Part shown: positions 52,221 to 61,497 of the stretch, in pieces | Layout of the letters: each line of letters opens with the position of its first letter | How positions within the stretch are numbered: position 1 is the stretch's first letter | NCBI GenBank assembly: GCA_016717345.1 | Contig: JADKFR010000008.1 | Span: 62,001 to 126,000 of the forward strand | Length of the DNA stretch: 64,000 nucleotides | Direction: 5' to 3' | DNA from: Propionibacteriaceae bacterium | Lineage (GTDB): Bacteria > Actinomycetota > Actinomycetes > Propionibacteriales > Propionibacteriaceae | Made by a program: the position numbers and the translations under genes | The notes under the pieces: generated by a model | The model's input: only the letters and a program-made list of their open reading frames with translations | Databases searched by the model: none | What the model was told of the DNA's origin: nothing

Positions 52221-52856
52221 ATGCATGTCGATCATCTGACCTTCGCCGTCGGCCCGGCTGGCCTGCAGGCCGAATCCGCCCGCCTGGGAGACCTGCTTGG
52301 CGCGAAGTTCCGCGATGGCGGCTTCCACCCCCGCTTCGGCACCCAGAACCACATCCTGCCGTTGGCGCATGACCGCTATCTCGAGGTGGTGGAGGTGCTG
52401 GAACACCCCGCCGCTGAGAAGGCTCCCTTCGGTCAGGCGGTCCGCGCCCGGTCCGAGATGGGCGGCGGCTGGCTGGGCTGGGTGATTTCGGTGGACGACC
52501 TCGGCCCCTTCGAACAGCGGTTGCAGCGGGAATCAGCGCTCGGCTCGCGTCATTTCCCGGACGGGCGGCTGCTGGAGTGGCGCCAGATCGGGGTCAAGGG
52601 CCTGCTGGCTGATCCCCAACTCCCCTACTTCCTGCATTGGATGTCCGATCCCTCGATCCTGCCGAGCGCCCTGGAGGGCAGCATCGAGTTGGTCGGGATC
52701 GAGATCGCCGGGACCCGCTCCCGCGTGGAGGATTGGCTCGGCACCGAGATCGGCGACACGTTCGACGGCATCTCGATCACCTTCACCTCACCCAATGGGC
52801 AGCCGGGCCTGGCGGCCGCGACTTTCGCCACCGACAAGGGCCTCGTCCGGATCTGA
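52221..52856 (+). CDS. VOC-family (Glyoxalase_3-like) protein
   Basis: A 211-residue protein with two beta-alpha-beta-beta-beta modules. MHVDHLTFAVGPAGL opens the first with a metal-ligand His; GTQNHILPLAHDRYLEVVEVL follows, with Glu ligands, and FLHWMSDP starts the second. It resembles the PF13468 group. No function can be inferred from the neighbours (isomerase, radA). Confidence 0.82.
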   Translation: MHVDHLTFAVGPAGLQAESARLGDLLGAKFRDGGFHPRFGTQNHILPLAHDRYLEVVEVLEHPAAEKAPFGQAVRARSEMGGGWLGWVISVDDLGPFEQRLQRESALGSRHFPDGRLLEWRQIGVKGLLADPQLPYFLHWMSDPSILPSALEGSIELVGIEIAGTRSRVEDWLGTEIGDTFDGISITFTSPNGQPGLAAATFATDKGLVRI

Positions 52857-52974
52857 GCCGGCTTCACCGACCGCTGAGGCCGGTCGCCACTGCTGATGAC
52901 CCCTGGAAGCGGGGTGGGCGGGCCCCGGCGGGTGGTGCAAGGAACTGTCACCGCCGGCACGTAGCGTGCTGGCC

Positions 52975-54393
52975 ATGGTGAAGAGCAACGCGATCTACCG
53001 CTGCGGCGAATGCGGTTGGACGGCCCCCCGTTGGGTCGGTCGGTGTGGGGAGTGCCAGGCCTGGGGCAGCGTCGCAGAGACGCGGGCCCCTTCGGCCACG
53101 GTGAATGCTGTCGCTCCGGCGCGCAGCGCCGTCCCCATCGAGGACGTGGACGCGAGCACGACCAGCGGAATCCCCACCGGCATCGGCGAACTCGACCGGG
53201 TGCTCGGCGCCGGGCTCACCCCCGGGGCGGTCGTTCTGCTGGCCGGGGAACCCGGGGTGGGAAAGTCGACGCTGTTGCTGGAGGTGGCCGCCCGATGGTC
53301 TGCTGCCGGGCGCCGCACGCTGTACGTGACGGCCGAGGAATCGGCCGCCCAGGTCCGGCAACGGGCCGAGCGCACCGGCGCGGTGACGCCTGGCCTGTAC
53401 CTCGCGGCCGAGTCGGACCTCGGCACGGTGTTGGGGCATATCGAGCACCTGAAGCCCGAGCTGCTCGTGCTCGACTCGGTGCAGACCGTCTCGGTGCCGC
53501 AGGTGGAGGGCGTGCCCGGGGGCGTCACCCAGGTGCGGGAAGTCACCGCCGCCCTGGTGCGAGTCGCCAAACAGCGGGCCATGCCGGTCGTCCTCATCGG
53601 TCACGTCACCAAGGACGGTGCGGTGGCCGGCCCCCGCACCCTGGAGCACCTGGTCGATGTCGTGCTCTCGTTCGAGGGCGACCGGCACAGCGGTTTCCGG
53701 ATGATCCGGGCCTCCAAGAACCGGTACGGGCCGGCGGACGAAGTGGGCTGCTTCGAGTTGGGGGCGGCCGGCATTCGTCAGGTCACCGACCCGTCCGGGC
53801 TGTTCGTCTCACGCCACGACGAGCCGGCCGCAGGTACCTGCCTCAGCGTGTCCCTCGAGGGTCGCCGTCCGCTCCTGAGCGAGGTGCAGGCCCTCGTCGC
53901 CCCGAGCGCGGCGCCGGTTCCCAAGCGGATCAGCAACGGCATCGACAACAGCCGGGTATCCATGATCCTGGCCGTCCTGCAGCGCAAGGCCGGCCTGCGG
54001 CTCCACAACAAGGAGGTCTACGTCTCGACGGTGGGAGGCGCCCGCGTGAACGATCCCGCGACCGACCTCGCGGTGGCCATCAGCATCGCCTCGGCGCTGC
54101 AGGAACGGGCCTTCAACGCTCCGATCATCGCCTTGGGCGAGGTCGGGCTGTCCGGCGAATTGCGTCGCGTTGCGGGGCTGGATCGGCGCTTGGCGGAGGC
54201 CGCCCGGCTTGGTTTCGGGATCGCCCTGATCCCCCCGGGAGGCGGCGTCCGCCCGCGTGGCATGCGAGTGGTCGAGGTCGCCACCGTTGCCGAAGCCTTG
54301 GCCGTCCTGCACCTGCGCAAGGAGGTCAGGCAATCGCTGACCCAGCTCGACCCGGCCGGCCGTCACCTGGCGCTCGTGGAAGGCGGACAGTAG
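52975..54393 (+). CDS. radA: DNA repair protein RadA
   Basis: RadA promotes branch migration in homologous recombination. Zinc-finger cysteines 10, 13, 24 and 27 (YRCGECGWTAPRWVGRCGEC), P-loop AGEPGVGKSTLLLEVA (91-99), the RadA-specific KNRYG in ASKNRYGPADEVG and the C-terminal Lon-protease-like domain (NDPATDLAVAISIASAL, ALGEVGLSGELR) are all present. 472 residues. I start at the ATG at 52975 (MVKSNAIYRC). disA follows after 136 nt, the usual pairing. Confidence 0.96.
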   Translation: MVKSNAIYRCGECGWTAPRWVGRCGECQAWGSVAETRAPSATVNAVAPARSAVPIEDVDASTTSGIPTGIGELDRVLGAGLTPGAVVLLAGEPGVGKSTLLLEVAARWSAAGRRTLYVTAEESAAQVRQRAERTGAVTPGLYLAAESDLGTVLGHIEHLKPELLVLDSVQTVSVPQVEGVPGGVTQVREVTAALVRVAKQRAMPVVLIGHVTKDGAVAGPRTLEHLVDVVLSFEGDRHSGFRMIRASKNRYGPADEVGCFELGAAGIRQVTDPSGLFVSRHDEPAAGTCLSVSLEGRRPLLSEVQALVAPSAAPVPKRISNGIDNSRVSMILAVLQRKAGLRLHNKEVYVSTVGGARVNDPATDLAVAISIASALQERAFNAPIIALGEVGLSGELRRVAGLDRRLAEAARLGFGIALIPPGGGVRPRGMRVVEVATVAEALAVLHLRKEVRQSLTQLDPAGRHLALVEGGQ

Positions 54394-54529
54394 GGCCTCG
54401 TGGGTGCGTGACAGGCAGGGCGCGTAGGTACGCGGCACCGCGCGCAGGTGAGTGACGGCGAGATCCGAGCTGCCGTGTCCAGCCCGACCCGGCCTAGGAT
54501 GAGCACACCCGAGGTCGAGGAGGCCAAGC

Positions 54530-55594
54530 GTGGACGAAACCGAGCGGGGTCAGTTACGCGAATACCTTGCGCTCGTCAGTCCTGGGACAGCGCTGCGCGA
54601 TGGCCTGGAGCGGATCGTCCACGGGCGCACGGGGGCTCTGATCGTCCTGGGACACAATCCCGCCGTGGCTGCGCTCGTCACTGGCGGCTTCGCCATCGAC
54701 GCCCCCTTGAGCGCCACCGCGTTGCGGGAGCTCGCCAAGATGGACGGCGCCATCCTGCTCGACGAGCACCTCACCCGAATCACCCACGCCGGGGCGCACC
54801 TGATGCCGGACGCGTCGGTCCCGACCTCGGAAACGGGCACCCGACACCGCACGGCCGAACGCGTTTCCCGCCAGACCGGGGTCGCCGTCGTGACGGTGTC
54901 GGCCTCCATGTCGTCCATCGCCTTGTTCCTCACCGGAGCGCGCTACCCCTTGCACCACCCCGAGCACCTGCTGGTACGTGCCAACCAGGGTCTGGCGACC
55001 CTGGCCCGGTATCGCGACCGGCTCAGCCAGGCGGCGCGGCACCTCACCTCGCTTGAGATCCAGGACACGGTGACCGTGGGCGATGTCGCGTTGGTGGCCA
55101 GACGCCTGGAAATGGTGCGCCGCCTCGGCACGGACATCGACGATGAAGTGATCGAGTTGGGCGTCGACGGCCGTCTCGTCGACCTGCAGTTGCAGGAGTT
55201 ACTCACCGGAGTCGACGTCCTCGCTGGGTCGCTGGCGCGGGACTACGGCACCGGTGAGTCCTGGCTCGCCCTCGACCGTCTCAGCGAACTGGCCGCGGAC
55301 CAACTCCTCGACCATGCGCTCGTGGCGCGGACGATCGAGTTGGTGCCCGGCTCGCTGGACGCCAGGGTGCCCGCTCGCGGGTACCGACAGCTCTCCCAGA
55401 TCGGCCGCCTGCCCGCTGAGGTGGCCGACCGGTTGATTGACCACTTCGGCTCCTTGCAGGCCCTGCTCGGCGCGAGCACCACTGAACTTGTCGGAGTCCC
55501 GGAGGTCGACTACGGCATCGCGCGGCGCCTGCGTGAGGGCCTGGCACGACTCACCGAGACGAGCTACAACGCGACCGCCGAGCTCCCCACTTGA
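54530..55594 (+). CDS. disA: DNA integrity scanning diadenylate cyclase DisA
   Basis: DisA makes c-di-AMP from two ATP and stops when it meets branched DNA. The DAC domain has the DGA motif (Asp72-Ala74 in KMDGAILLD) and RHR (105-107 in GTRHRTAER). Middle helical and C-terminal helix-hairpin-helix DNA-binding domains follow (LPAEVADRLIDHFGSLQALLGAS). 354 residues, GTG start at 54530. Downstream of radA, which is known to be functionally linked with DisA. Confidence 0.96.
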   Translation: MDETERGQLREYLALVSPGTALRDGLERIVHGRTGALIVLGHNPAVAALVTGGFAIDAPLSATALRELAKMDGAILLDEHLTRITHAGAHLMPDASVPTSETGTRHRTAERVSRQTGVAVVTVSASMSSIALFLTGARYPLHHPEHLLVRANQGLATLARYRDRLSQAARHLTSLEIQDTVTVGDVALVARRLEMVRRLGTDIDDEVIELGVDGRLVDLQLQELLTGVDVLAGSLARDYGTGESWLALDRLSELAADQLLDHALVARTIELVPGSLDARVPARGYRQLSQIGRLPAEVADRLIDHFGSLQALLGASTTELVGVPEVDYGIARRLREGLARLTETSYNATAELPT

Positions 55595-55595
55595 G

Positions 55596-56219
55596 TCACT
55601 TCACCAGATTCATGGCCTGTCGCGCCGTGGCCACCTCGGCGAAGACCGCCTTGGCGACGTAGGTACCGGGCGCGAGCGCCGCTTTGGAGAGCTGGCAGCC
55701 GCTCGACGAGCGCCGCAGCGGCCACGTGACCGCGAACTCGTGCTGCGCCTGCGACTTCAGCGTCAGCGTCTTGGCGGGCAACCACTTGTCGCAATCGGCG
55801 GTACTCCAGATGCGGTCGGTCCCGGAACTGACCGTCAGGCTGTAGGTGGCCGAGTTGACGGCCAGCACGCAGGGCTGCGTCCCGGTGTTCGAGGCCGTCA
55901 GGGTGAACACCTGCTTGGCAGAGACCTTCACCTTCTGGTAGCCGACGACCGAAAGCTGGATCGCGGTTGCTTCGCACGGCTGAGGGCCGGTCGGCGTGGG
56001 AGACGCGCTGGGGGTCATCGTCGGGGTCCCGACTGCGGCACCGGGAGGAGTGCTGGCTGGGGTGGTGGCCTCGGGGACCGCGCTCACACTCTGCGGCCTC
56101 GGCCAGAGCAACCACATCAAGCCGACGAGCACCACCGCGACAGCACCCACCACGACAGCCCGGCGGGTCCAGTAGACCCGAGGCTCTTCCGGGCCGACCG
56201 GGTGGAGCACTGATCCCAT
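55596..56219 (-). CDS. Membrane-anchored, Ser/Thr/Pro-linked protein (DUF4232-like)
   Basis: A short cytoplasmic head (GSVLHPVGPEEPRVYWTRR), one helix (AVVVGAVAVVLVGLMWLLW) and a Thr/Pro/Ala-rich linker precede a beta-sandwich-like domain with four spaced cysteines (PCEATAIQLSV, QPCVLAVN, ADCDKW, SGCQLSK). It looks like DUF4232-type extracytoplasmic domains of actinobacteria. 207 residues from the ATG at 56219. Convergent with disA (1 nt apart), divergent from mutY. Confidence 0.75.
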   Translation of the reverse strand: MGSVLHPVGPEEPRVYWTRRAVVVGAVAVVLVGLMWLLWPRPQSVSAVPEATTPASTPPGAAVGTPTMTPSASPTPTGPQPCEATAIQLSVVGYQKVKVSAKQVFTLTASNTGTQPCVLAVNSATYSLTVSSGTDRIWSTADCDKWLPAKTLTLKSQAQHEFAVTWPLRRSSSGCQLSKAALAPGTYVAKAVFAEVATARQAMNLVK

Positions 56220-56298
56220 GCCGACAGGGTAGTTCTCGCCTCGGCGAGAGGGCCGGACCCACGCCGGGAGCCGAGCGACGAATGGGTACCGTGGTCGC

Positions 56299-57168
56299 GT
56301 GGAGCGCACCCTGGTCACCGCGGACGTCATCGCGTGGTACGCGGCCGAGGCCAGGGACCTCCCGTGGCGCCGGGCCGACGTCAGCCCGTGGGGCGTCGTC
56401 GTCAGCGAGTTCATGCTGCAGCAGACCCCCGTGGCCCGGGTACTCGCCCCCTGGGAAGCCTGGCTGCTTCGTTGGCCTACCCCCTCCGCGCTGGCCGCCG
56501 AGCCGGCCGGTGAAGCGGTCCGGGCGTGGGGCCGCCTGGGCTACCCGCGACGAGCCCAACGGTTGCATCAGGCCGCCTGCCTCATGGTGTCCAGGCACGC
56601 CGGGAAGGTTCCCGAAACGCTGGCTGAGCTGCGGGCACTGCCTGGGGTGGGCGAGTACACCGCGGCCGCGATCGCCAGCTTCGCCTTCGGCCAGCGCCAC
56701 GTCGTCCTCGACACCAACGTCCGGCGGGTGCTGGCCCGGGTGGAATCCGGGACCGAGTTCCCTCCGGCCTCCCTGGGATCAACCGAACGGGCCCTGGCAG
56801 AGCGGTGGCTCCCCGAGGGCCCTGGCGAGTCGTCGCGGTGGGGGGTGGCCGCCATGGAGTTGGGAGCCCGACTGTGCACCGCGAGCACCCCGGCTTGTCA
56901 CCGGTGCCCGATCGCGGCCAGTTGCCGCTGGTTCGCCTTGGGACGTCCGCCCTCGTCCCAACCCCGTCGGGTGCAGGCTTGGGAAGGGACGGATCGTCAA
57001 TGTCGTGGGGTGCTGCTCGCCCGGCTTCGAACCAGCACCGAGGGGGTGGCCCGGGACCATCTGCTGGCGGCCTGGCCCCAGGACGCCGAGCAGGCTGAAC
57101 GAGCGCTCGGTTCCCTGCTGGCCGACGGGCTCATCCGGCAGGCTGCCCCGGACCGCTGGTTCCTCTGA
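56299..57168 (+). CDS. mutY: A/G-specific adenine DNA glycosylase MutY
   Basis: MutY removes adenine mispaired with 8-oxoguanine. Catalytic Glu37 (EFMLQQTPVARV) and Asp138 (VVLDTNVRRVL), the helix-hairpin-helix LPGVGEYTAAAIASFAFG, and the iron-sulfur ligands C-x6-C-x2-C-x5-C (CTASTPACHRCPIAASC) are all in place. At 289 residues it lacks the large C-terminal Nudix-like domain of E. coli MutY, as is common in actinobacteria. GTG start at 56299. It complements mutT1 in the 8-oxoguanine system. Confidence 0.95.
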   Translation: MERTLVTADVIAWYAAEARDLPWRRADVSPWGVVVSEFMLQQTPVARVLAPWEAWLLRWPTPSALAAEPAGEAVRAWGRLGYPRRAQRLHQAACLMVSRHAGKVPETLAELRALPGVGEYTAAAIASFAFGQRHVVLDTNVRRVLARVESGTEFPPASLGSTERALAERWLPEGPGESSRWGVAAMELGARLCTASTPACHRCPIAASCRWFALGRPPSSQPRRVQAWEGTDRQCRGVLLARLRTSTEGVARDHLLAAWPQDAEQAERALGSLLADGLIRQAAPDRWFL

Positions 57169-57210
57169 TCAGGTGCCAGGTACCGTGGAAGGACCACGAA
57201 CGAGGATGCG

Positions 57211-57840
57211 ATGACTGATCACTACCAGAACCCCCGATGGCCCGAACCGGAGGCGGAAAGCTCGTCCGTGGCCACGGAAGAAACCATCCCCTTGGTCCCG
57301 ACCCAAGGCTTCTCGGCGGACGCGTGGACCCCCTGGACCCAGACCGCGGAGGCCACACTGCTCGACCCGCTGGCCGAGGTGCCCCGCGAGGGAACCCCCG
57401 CTGAAAGACCCGGCCCCCCGACGGCCACCCGGCAGGCGTCCCTTCCCCCGGCGGCGCCGGCACCGGTCCAGCGGCCGCCGGTCACCTACGAGGTGTACCA
57501 GGCCCCCACCGTCCCACCGCCGCTGCCCGCGCCGGTGTTCCCTCCAGCGCCGGCCTTCTCTCCAGCGCCGGCCTTCCCTCCCGCGTCGGCCTACCGTCCA
57601 GAGCACCCGAATGCGGTTGCCACCGGGGTTCTCGGGTTGCTGGGGTTGTTCACCTTCGGACTGACCTGCCCCATCGCCTGGGTGCTCGGTGCTCGCGGAC
57701 GGGCCGCGATGCGGCGGGAGCCTGGCCGCTGGCGCCCCAGTGGCCTGATGACCCTCGGATTGGTGCTCGGAGTCCTGGGCAGCCTGCTGTGGCTCCTCGT
57801 GGTGGCCCTGCTCATGCTGGTGGTGCTGCGCTCGTTCTGA
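57211..57840 (+). CDS. Pro-rich membrane protein, DUF4190-like
   Basis: 209 residues: a long acidic, then Pro/Ala-rich disordered head with three near-repeats of FxPAPAF (about 110-128), followed by two helices (ATGVLGLLGLFTFGLTCPIAWVLG; LMTLGLVLGVLGSLLWLLVVALLML) around a basic loop ARGRAAMRREPGRW. The two-helix tail resembles DUF4190. No known role. It lies 42 nt after mutY. Confidence 0.8.
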   Translation: MTDHYQNPRWPEPEAESSSVATEETIPLVPTQGFSADAWTPWTQTAEATLLDPLAEVPREGTPAERPGPPTATRQASLPPAAPAPVQRPPVTYEVYQAPTVPPPLPAPVFPPAPAFSPAPAFPPASAYRPEHPNAVATGVLGLLGLFTFGLTCPIAWVLGARGRAAMRREPGRWRPSGLMTLGLVLGVLGSLLWLLVVALLMLVVLRSF

Positions 57841-57863
57841 ACGTCCCGCCGCACCGGAGGGAG

Positions 57864-58574
57864 TCACCCGCCCAGATACGCCTCGACCACGCGGCTGTCG
57901 GTCACCAACTGGCTGGCCGGGCCCGACAGCGACACCGTCCCGTTCTCGAGCACGTAGGCCCGATCCGCGATCCGCAGCGCGGCTTTGGCGTTCTGCTCCA
58001 CCACCAGCACGGTCGTGCCCTGCTCCTTGACGGCGCTGATGAGCTGCATGACCTGATTCACCATGAGCGGGGCCAGGCCCATCGACGGCTCGTCCAGCAG
58101 CAACAGCTTGGGCCCGCTGACCAGCGCCCGTCCGATGGCCAGCATCTGCTGCTCCCCGCCGGACAGGGTTCCGCCCTGCTGGTCGCGACGATCGTGAAGC
58201 CGTGGCATCAACTCGTAGGCCAGGGCGATCCGCTCGGCGATGACGGCAGCCTCCTTGACCCGGTAGCCACCCAGCTGCAGGTTCTCGTGCACCGTCATCG
58301 TGCTGAAGATCCGCCGGCCCTCCGGTACCTGGACGATGCCCTGGGCGACCAGGTGGTGGGGTGCGATCTTCGTGAGGTCCCTCCCCTCCCAGGTGAGGGT
58401 GCCGCTGCTGGGCCGGACCAGGCCGGAGATGAGATTGAGGGTCGTCGACTTCCCCGCACCGTTGTTACCCAGGAGGGCCACCACCTCGCCCTGCTCGATG
58501 GTGAAGCTGAGGTCCTCCAGCGCCTGGATCCGCCCGTAGAACAGGCTGATGGCGGCTACGTTCAACCAACTCAC
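57864..58574 (-). CDS. livF: Branched-chain amino acid ABC transporter ATP-binding protein LivF
   Basis: 236 residues with Walker A GNNGAGKSTTLNLISGL, the LivF-type VPEGRRIFSTMTVHENL, signature LSGGEQQMLAIGRAL, Walker B LLLLDEPSMGLAPL and VVEQNAKAAL. One of the two ATPases of the importer. Overlaps livG by 4 nt; last gene of the operon. Confidence 0.95.
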   Translation of the reverse strand: MSWLNVAAISLFYGRIQALEDLSFTIEQGEVVALLGNNGAGKSTTLNLISGLVRPSSGTLTWEGRDLTKIAPHHLVAQGIVQVPEGRRIFSTMTVHENLQLGGYRVKEAAVIAERIALAYELMPRLHDRRDQQGGTLSGGEQQMLAIGRALVSGPKLLLLDEPSMGLAPLMVNQVMQLISAVKEQGTTVLVVEQNAKAALRIADRAYVLENGTVSLSGPASQLVTDSRVVEAYLGG

Positions 58575-59371
58575 TGGTCGTCCCCCTCGTCAGCGCCCAG
58601 GTAGGCCTCGATCACGACGGGGTTGCTGCGGATCTGCGCCGGCGTCCCGTCGGCGATCTCCTGGCCGTAGTTCAGCACGATGATGCGTTCCGAGATGTCC
58701 ATCACCAGCCCCATGTCATGCTCGATCAGCACGATGGAGACACCGAGGTCACGAATCCTGCGGATCAACTCGATCAGTTGCTGTTTCTCGTTGTGGTTCA
58801 GCCCGGCGGCCGGCTCGTCCAGCAGCAGCACCTTCGGGGAGGTGGCCAACGCCCGGGCGATCTCCACCTGGCGTTGAGCCCCGTAGGGCAGTTGGGTCAC
58901 GTACAACGACTCGTCACCGGTGAAGCCGACGAACTCCAGCCAGGCTCGAGCGTCCTGGTCGCAGCGGGCCTCGGTGCGCCGGTAGCGCGGGGTGTGCAGA
59001 AAGGCGTCGTACCAGCGTTGGATCAGGTGGGAGTGCATCGCGGTCTTGACGTTGTCCAGGATGGAGAGATCGGAGAACAGCCGCAGGTTCTGGAACGTCC
59101 TGGCCATCCCCATGGTCGTGATCCGCGACGGCCTGGCCCGGGTGATCGACTCGCCCAAGAAGGTGACGCTGCCGCTGCTGGGACGGTAGAACCCCGTGAT
59201 GCAGTTGAACGCGCTGGTCTTTCCGGCCCCGTTGGGTCCGATCACGGAGACGATTTCGCCCTCCCGCACCGCCATGCTCAAGCCGTCCACCGCGCGCACC
59301 CCCCCGAAGTGCAGGAAGAGGTCCTTCACCTCCAGCAAGGTCGTGCGGGTGCTCCCGGGCTCAGTGGTCAT
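58571..59371 (-). CDS. livG: Branched-chain amino acid ABC transporter ATP-binding protein LivG
   Basis: 266 residues with Walker A GPNGAGKTSAFNCITGFY, the LivG-type ARTFQNLRLFSDLSILDNV, signature-like LPYGAQRQVEIARALA and Walker B VLLLDEPAAGLNHNE. FFGG-like LHFGGVRAVDGLS opens the domain. The ATG at 59371 (MTTEPGSTR) overlaps the livM 3' end by 11 nt; the longer frame upstream is inside livM. Confidence 0.94.
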   Translation of the reverse strand: MTTEPGSTRTTLLEVKDLFLHFGGVRAVDGLSMAVREGEIVSVIGPNGAGKTSAFNCITGFYRPSSGSVTFLGESITRARPSRITTMGMARTFQNLRLFSDLSILDNVKTAMHSHLIQRWYDAFLHTPRYRRTEARCDQDARAWLEFVGFTGDESLYVTQLPYGAQRQVEIARALATSPKVLLLDEPAAGLNHNEKQQLIELIRRIRDLGVSIVLIEHDMGLVMDISERIIVLNYGQEIADGTPAQIRSNPVVIEAYLGADEGDDQ

Positions 59372-60536
59372 GGTGATCCCGCCTTCCCGCGCCGTCCTCG
59401 GCGGCCTCAAGGTCGGCCACGTCCCGCGGGTCGAGTCCCTGCTCGACGGGTTTGGGGCCGGTGCCGAGGCGCTTGTCCCGCGACCAGGGGAAGGCCGAGG
59501 TGGCCGGCCAGATGCCCTTGGGCCGGAAGATCATGGTGACCACCAGCAGGACGCCGAACAGCAGGTATCGCCAGTCGGAGAACTCCCGCAAGAACTCCGG
59601 CGCCAACGAGACGAACAGGGCGCCGATGATGACCCCTGGGGTCGAACCCATGCCGCCCAGCACCACGGCCATCAGGATCAGGGCGGAGTAGAGGAACTGG
59701 AAGCTGTTGGGTGAGATGGCCGACAGGTGAGCGGCCATCAACTGGCCGGCCAGGCCGGCCCAGACCGCTCCGATGATGTAGGCGGTGATCTTGGTGAAGT
59801 AGGTGTTGATGCCCATCGCTTCCGCGGCGTCCTCGTCGTCGCGGACGGCCTTCCAGGCCCGTCCCATCTTGCCGCGGGACAGCCGGCTGATGCCGATCAC
59901 GCCCAGAACGACGACGACCACCGCAACGAAGTAGTAGAAGACGATCTTGGAGTTGAAGAAGACCCCACCGATCGACAGGCCCTTGCTGAAGTCCCACCCG
60001 AAGAACGCCCAGGTGGGGATTCCGTGGATGCCGGATGGTCCCCCCGTGATGTCCAGGTTGTTGGCGGTGATCCGAATGATCTCGCCGAAACCCAGGGTGA
60101 CGATGGCCAGATAGTCGCTGCGAAGCCGCAGGGTCGGGCCTCCGATCACGATCCCGGCCAGAATGCACGCCGCGATCGTGACCGGGATCGCGGCCACCAT
60201 CGTGAACCCGAACTTCGTCGTCAGGATCCCGGAGGTGTACGCCCCCACGGCGAAGAAGGCGATGTAGCCCAGATCGAGCAGCCCGGCGTAGCCGACGACG
60301 ACGTTGAGCCCCAACGCCAGCATCACGTAGATCATCGCCGAGGTGAGAATCGAGATCAGGTAGGGGGACGCGCTGATGAACGGCACCAGCAGCACCGCGA
60401 CGAACACCCCCACTCCCAACACGCTCAGACCGGCGCGGTCGCTGCGCCAACTGAAGGGTGGCGCCGGCGGCGCCGTGTGCCGATTGGGCGGAACCAACAC
60501 GCCGTCCGGCTCGCGGGCCGGGATCGTCAGGCTCAT
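59361..60536 (-). CDS. livM: Branched-chain amino acid ABC transporter permease LivM
   Basis: 391 residues, about ten helices, with LALGLNVVVGYAGLLDLGYIAFFAVGAYTSG and the EAA-like GRAWKAVRDDEDAAEAMGINTYFTKITAY loop typical of LivM. Then VVLGGMGSTPGVIIGALFVSLAPEFLRE. Start at the ATG at 60536 (MSLTIPAREPD), 5 nt from the livH stop. Confidence 0.95.
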   Translation of the reverse strand: MSLTIPAREPDGVLVPPNRHTAPPAPPFSWRSDRAGLSVLGVGVFVAVLLVPFISASPYLISILTSAMIYVMLALGLNVVVGYAGLLDLGYIAFFAVGAYTSGILTTKFGFTMVAAIPVTIAACILAGIVIGGPTLRLRSDYLAIVTLGFGEIIRITANNLDITGGPSGIHGIPTWAFFGWDFSKGLSIGGVFFNSKIVFYYFVAVVVVVLGVIGISRLSRGKMGRAWKAVRDDEDAAEAMGINTYFTKITAYIIGAVWAGLAGQLMAAHLSAISPNSFQFLYSALILMAVVLGGMGSTPGVIIGALFVSLAPEFLREFSDWRYLLFGVLLVVTMIFRPKGIWPATSAFPWSRDKRLGTGPKPVEQGLDPRDVADLEAAEDGAGRRDHHDH

Positions 60537-60541
60537 GGGGC

Positions 60542-61435
60542 TCACATCCGCTCGACCACGCGGGCGCCCAGCAAACCAGTGGGCCGGAAGGTGAGGAACA
60601 GGATCAGGCACGCGAACGAAAAGACGTCCCGCCACTCCCCGCCCACCCAGGCCGTGCCGACAGCTTCCAGCAGCCCCAGGGTCAGGCCGCCGAGCATGGC
60701 GCCGTACAGGTTGCCGATCCCACCGATCACCGCTGCCGTGAACGCCTTCAGCCCGATCGAGAACCCCATCATGAAGTCGATGGACCCGTAGAACGCCCCC
60801 GCCATCACGCCGGCGGCACCGGCCAACGCCGAGCCCACGAAGAACACCCGGGAGATGGTCCGATTGACGTCGATGCCCATCAGGGTGGAGGCGCGGGAAT
60901 CCAGGGCGATGGCCCGCATGGCGCGACCCTCCCTGGTCCGATTCACGTAGAAGGCAAGGACCGCCATCAGCAACGCGGCCACCAGCATCAAGGAGATCTG
61001 GGCCACCGAGATCTGCGCACCGAGGACGCTGACCAGCCCGCCGCTGATGCGCAGCGGGTAGGCCTTCGGGCTGGCGCCGAAGATCTGACGGATGCCGTAC
61101 TCGAGCGTGAACGACATCCCGACGGCCGTGATGAGCACCGATAATCGGGGCGCCCATCGCAACGGACGGTAGGCTACCCGCTCGATGGCGACCCCGAACA
61201 GCCCGGTGGTGAGCATCGCGATCATCACCAGCACCAGCAGCGCCGGGACGGAGGCCACCTCCGCGGCGCCGGGGATCCCTGTCAGGACCACGAACCCGAT
61301 GTAGGCCCCCAGCATGTAGAGGTCGCCGTGGGCGAAGTTGAGCAGCTTGATGATGCCGTAAACCATGCTGTAGCCCAGTGCCACCAGGGCATAGAACGAG
61401 CCGACGAACAGGCCGTTGAGCAGAACCTGGGCCAC
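60542..61435 (-). CDS. livH: Branched-chain amino acid ABC transporter permease LivH
   Basis: 297 residues, about eight helices. AQVLLNGLFVGSFYALVALGYSMVYGIIKLLNFAHGDLYMLGAY and GRAMRAIALDSRASTLMGIDVNRTISRVF are family markers; GGIGNLYGAMLGGLTLGLLEAV is the conserved loop. I start at the GTG at 61435, preceded by a GAAGGGAG ribosome site; the longer frame reads into livK antisense noise. Confidence 0.94.
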   Translation of the reverse strand: MAQVLLNGLFVGSFYALVALGYSMVYGIIKLLNFAHGDLYMLGAYIGFVVLTGIPGAAEVASVPALLVLVMIAMLTTGLFGVAIERVAYRPLRWAPRLSVLITAVGMSFTLEYGIRQIFGASPKAYPLRISGGLVSVLGAQISVAQISLMLVAALLMAVLAFYVNRTREGRAMRAIALDSRASTLMGIDVNRTISRVFFVGSALAGAAGVMAGAFYGSIDFMMGFSIGLKAFTAAVIGGIGNLYGAMLGGLTLGLLEAVGTAWVGGEWRDVFSFACLILFLTFRPTGLLGARVVERM

Positions 61436-61463
61436 GACCCTCCCTTCAAGAACGTGGGGCGCA

Positions 61464-61491
61464 GCTGCCGGCCCGTTTCCGGACCGGCAGC
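61464..61491 (-). terminator. Hairpin between livK and livH
   Basis: Arms 61464-61475 and 61480-61491 form a 12-bp stem with one mismatch and a 4-nt loop, 6 nt after the livK stop. As with pstS-pstC, it probably tunes receptor-to-permease ratio. Confidence 0.6.
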
Positions 61492-61497
61492 CCGCTG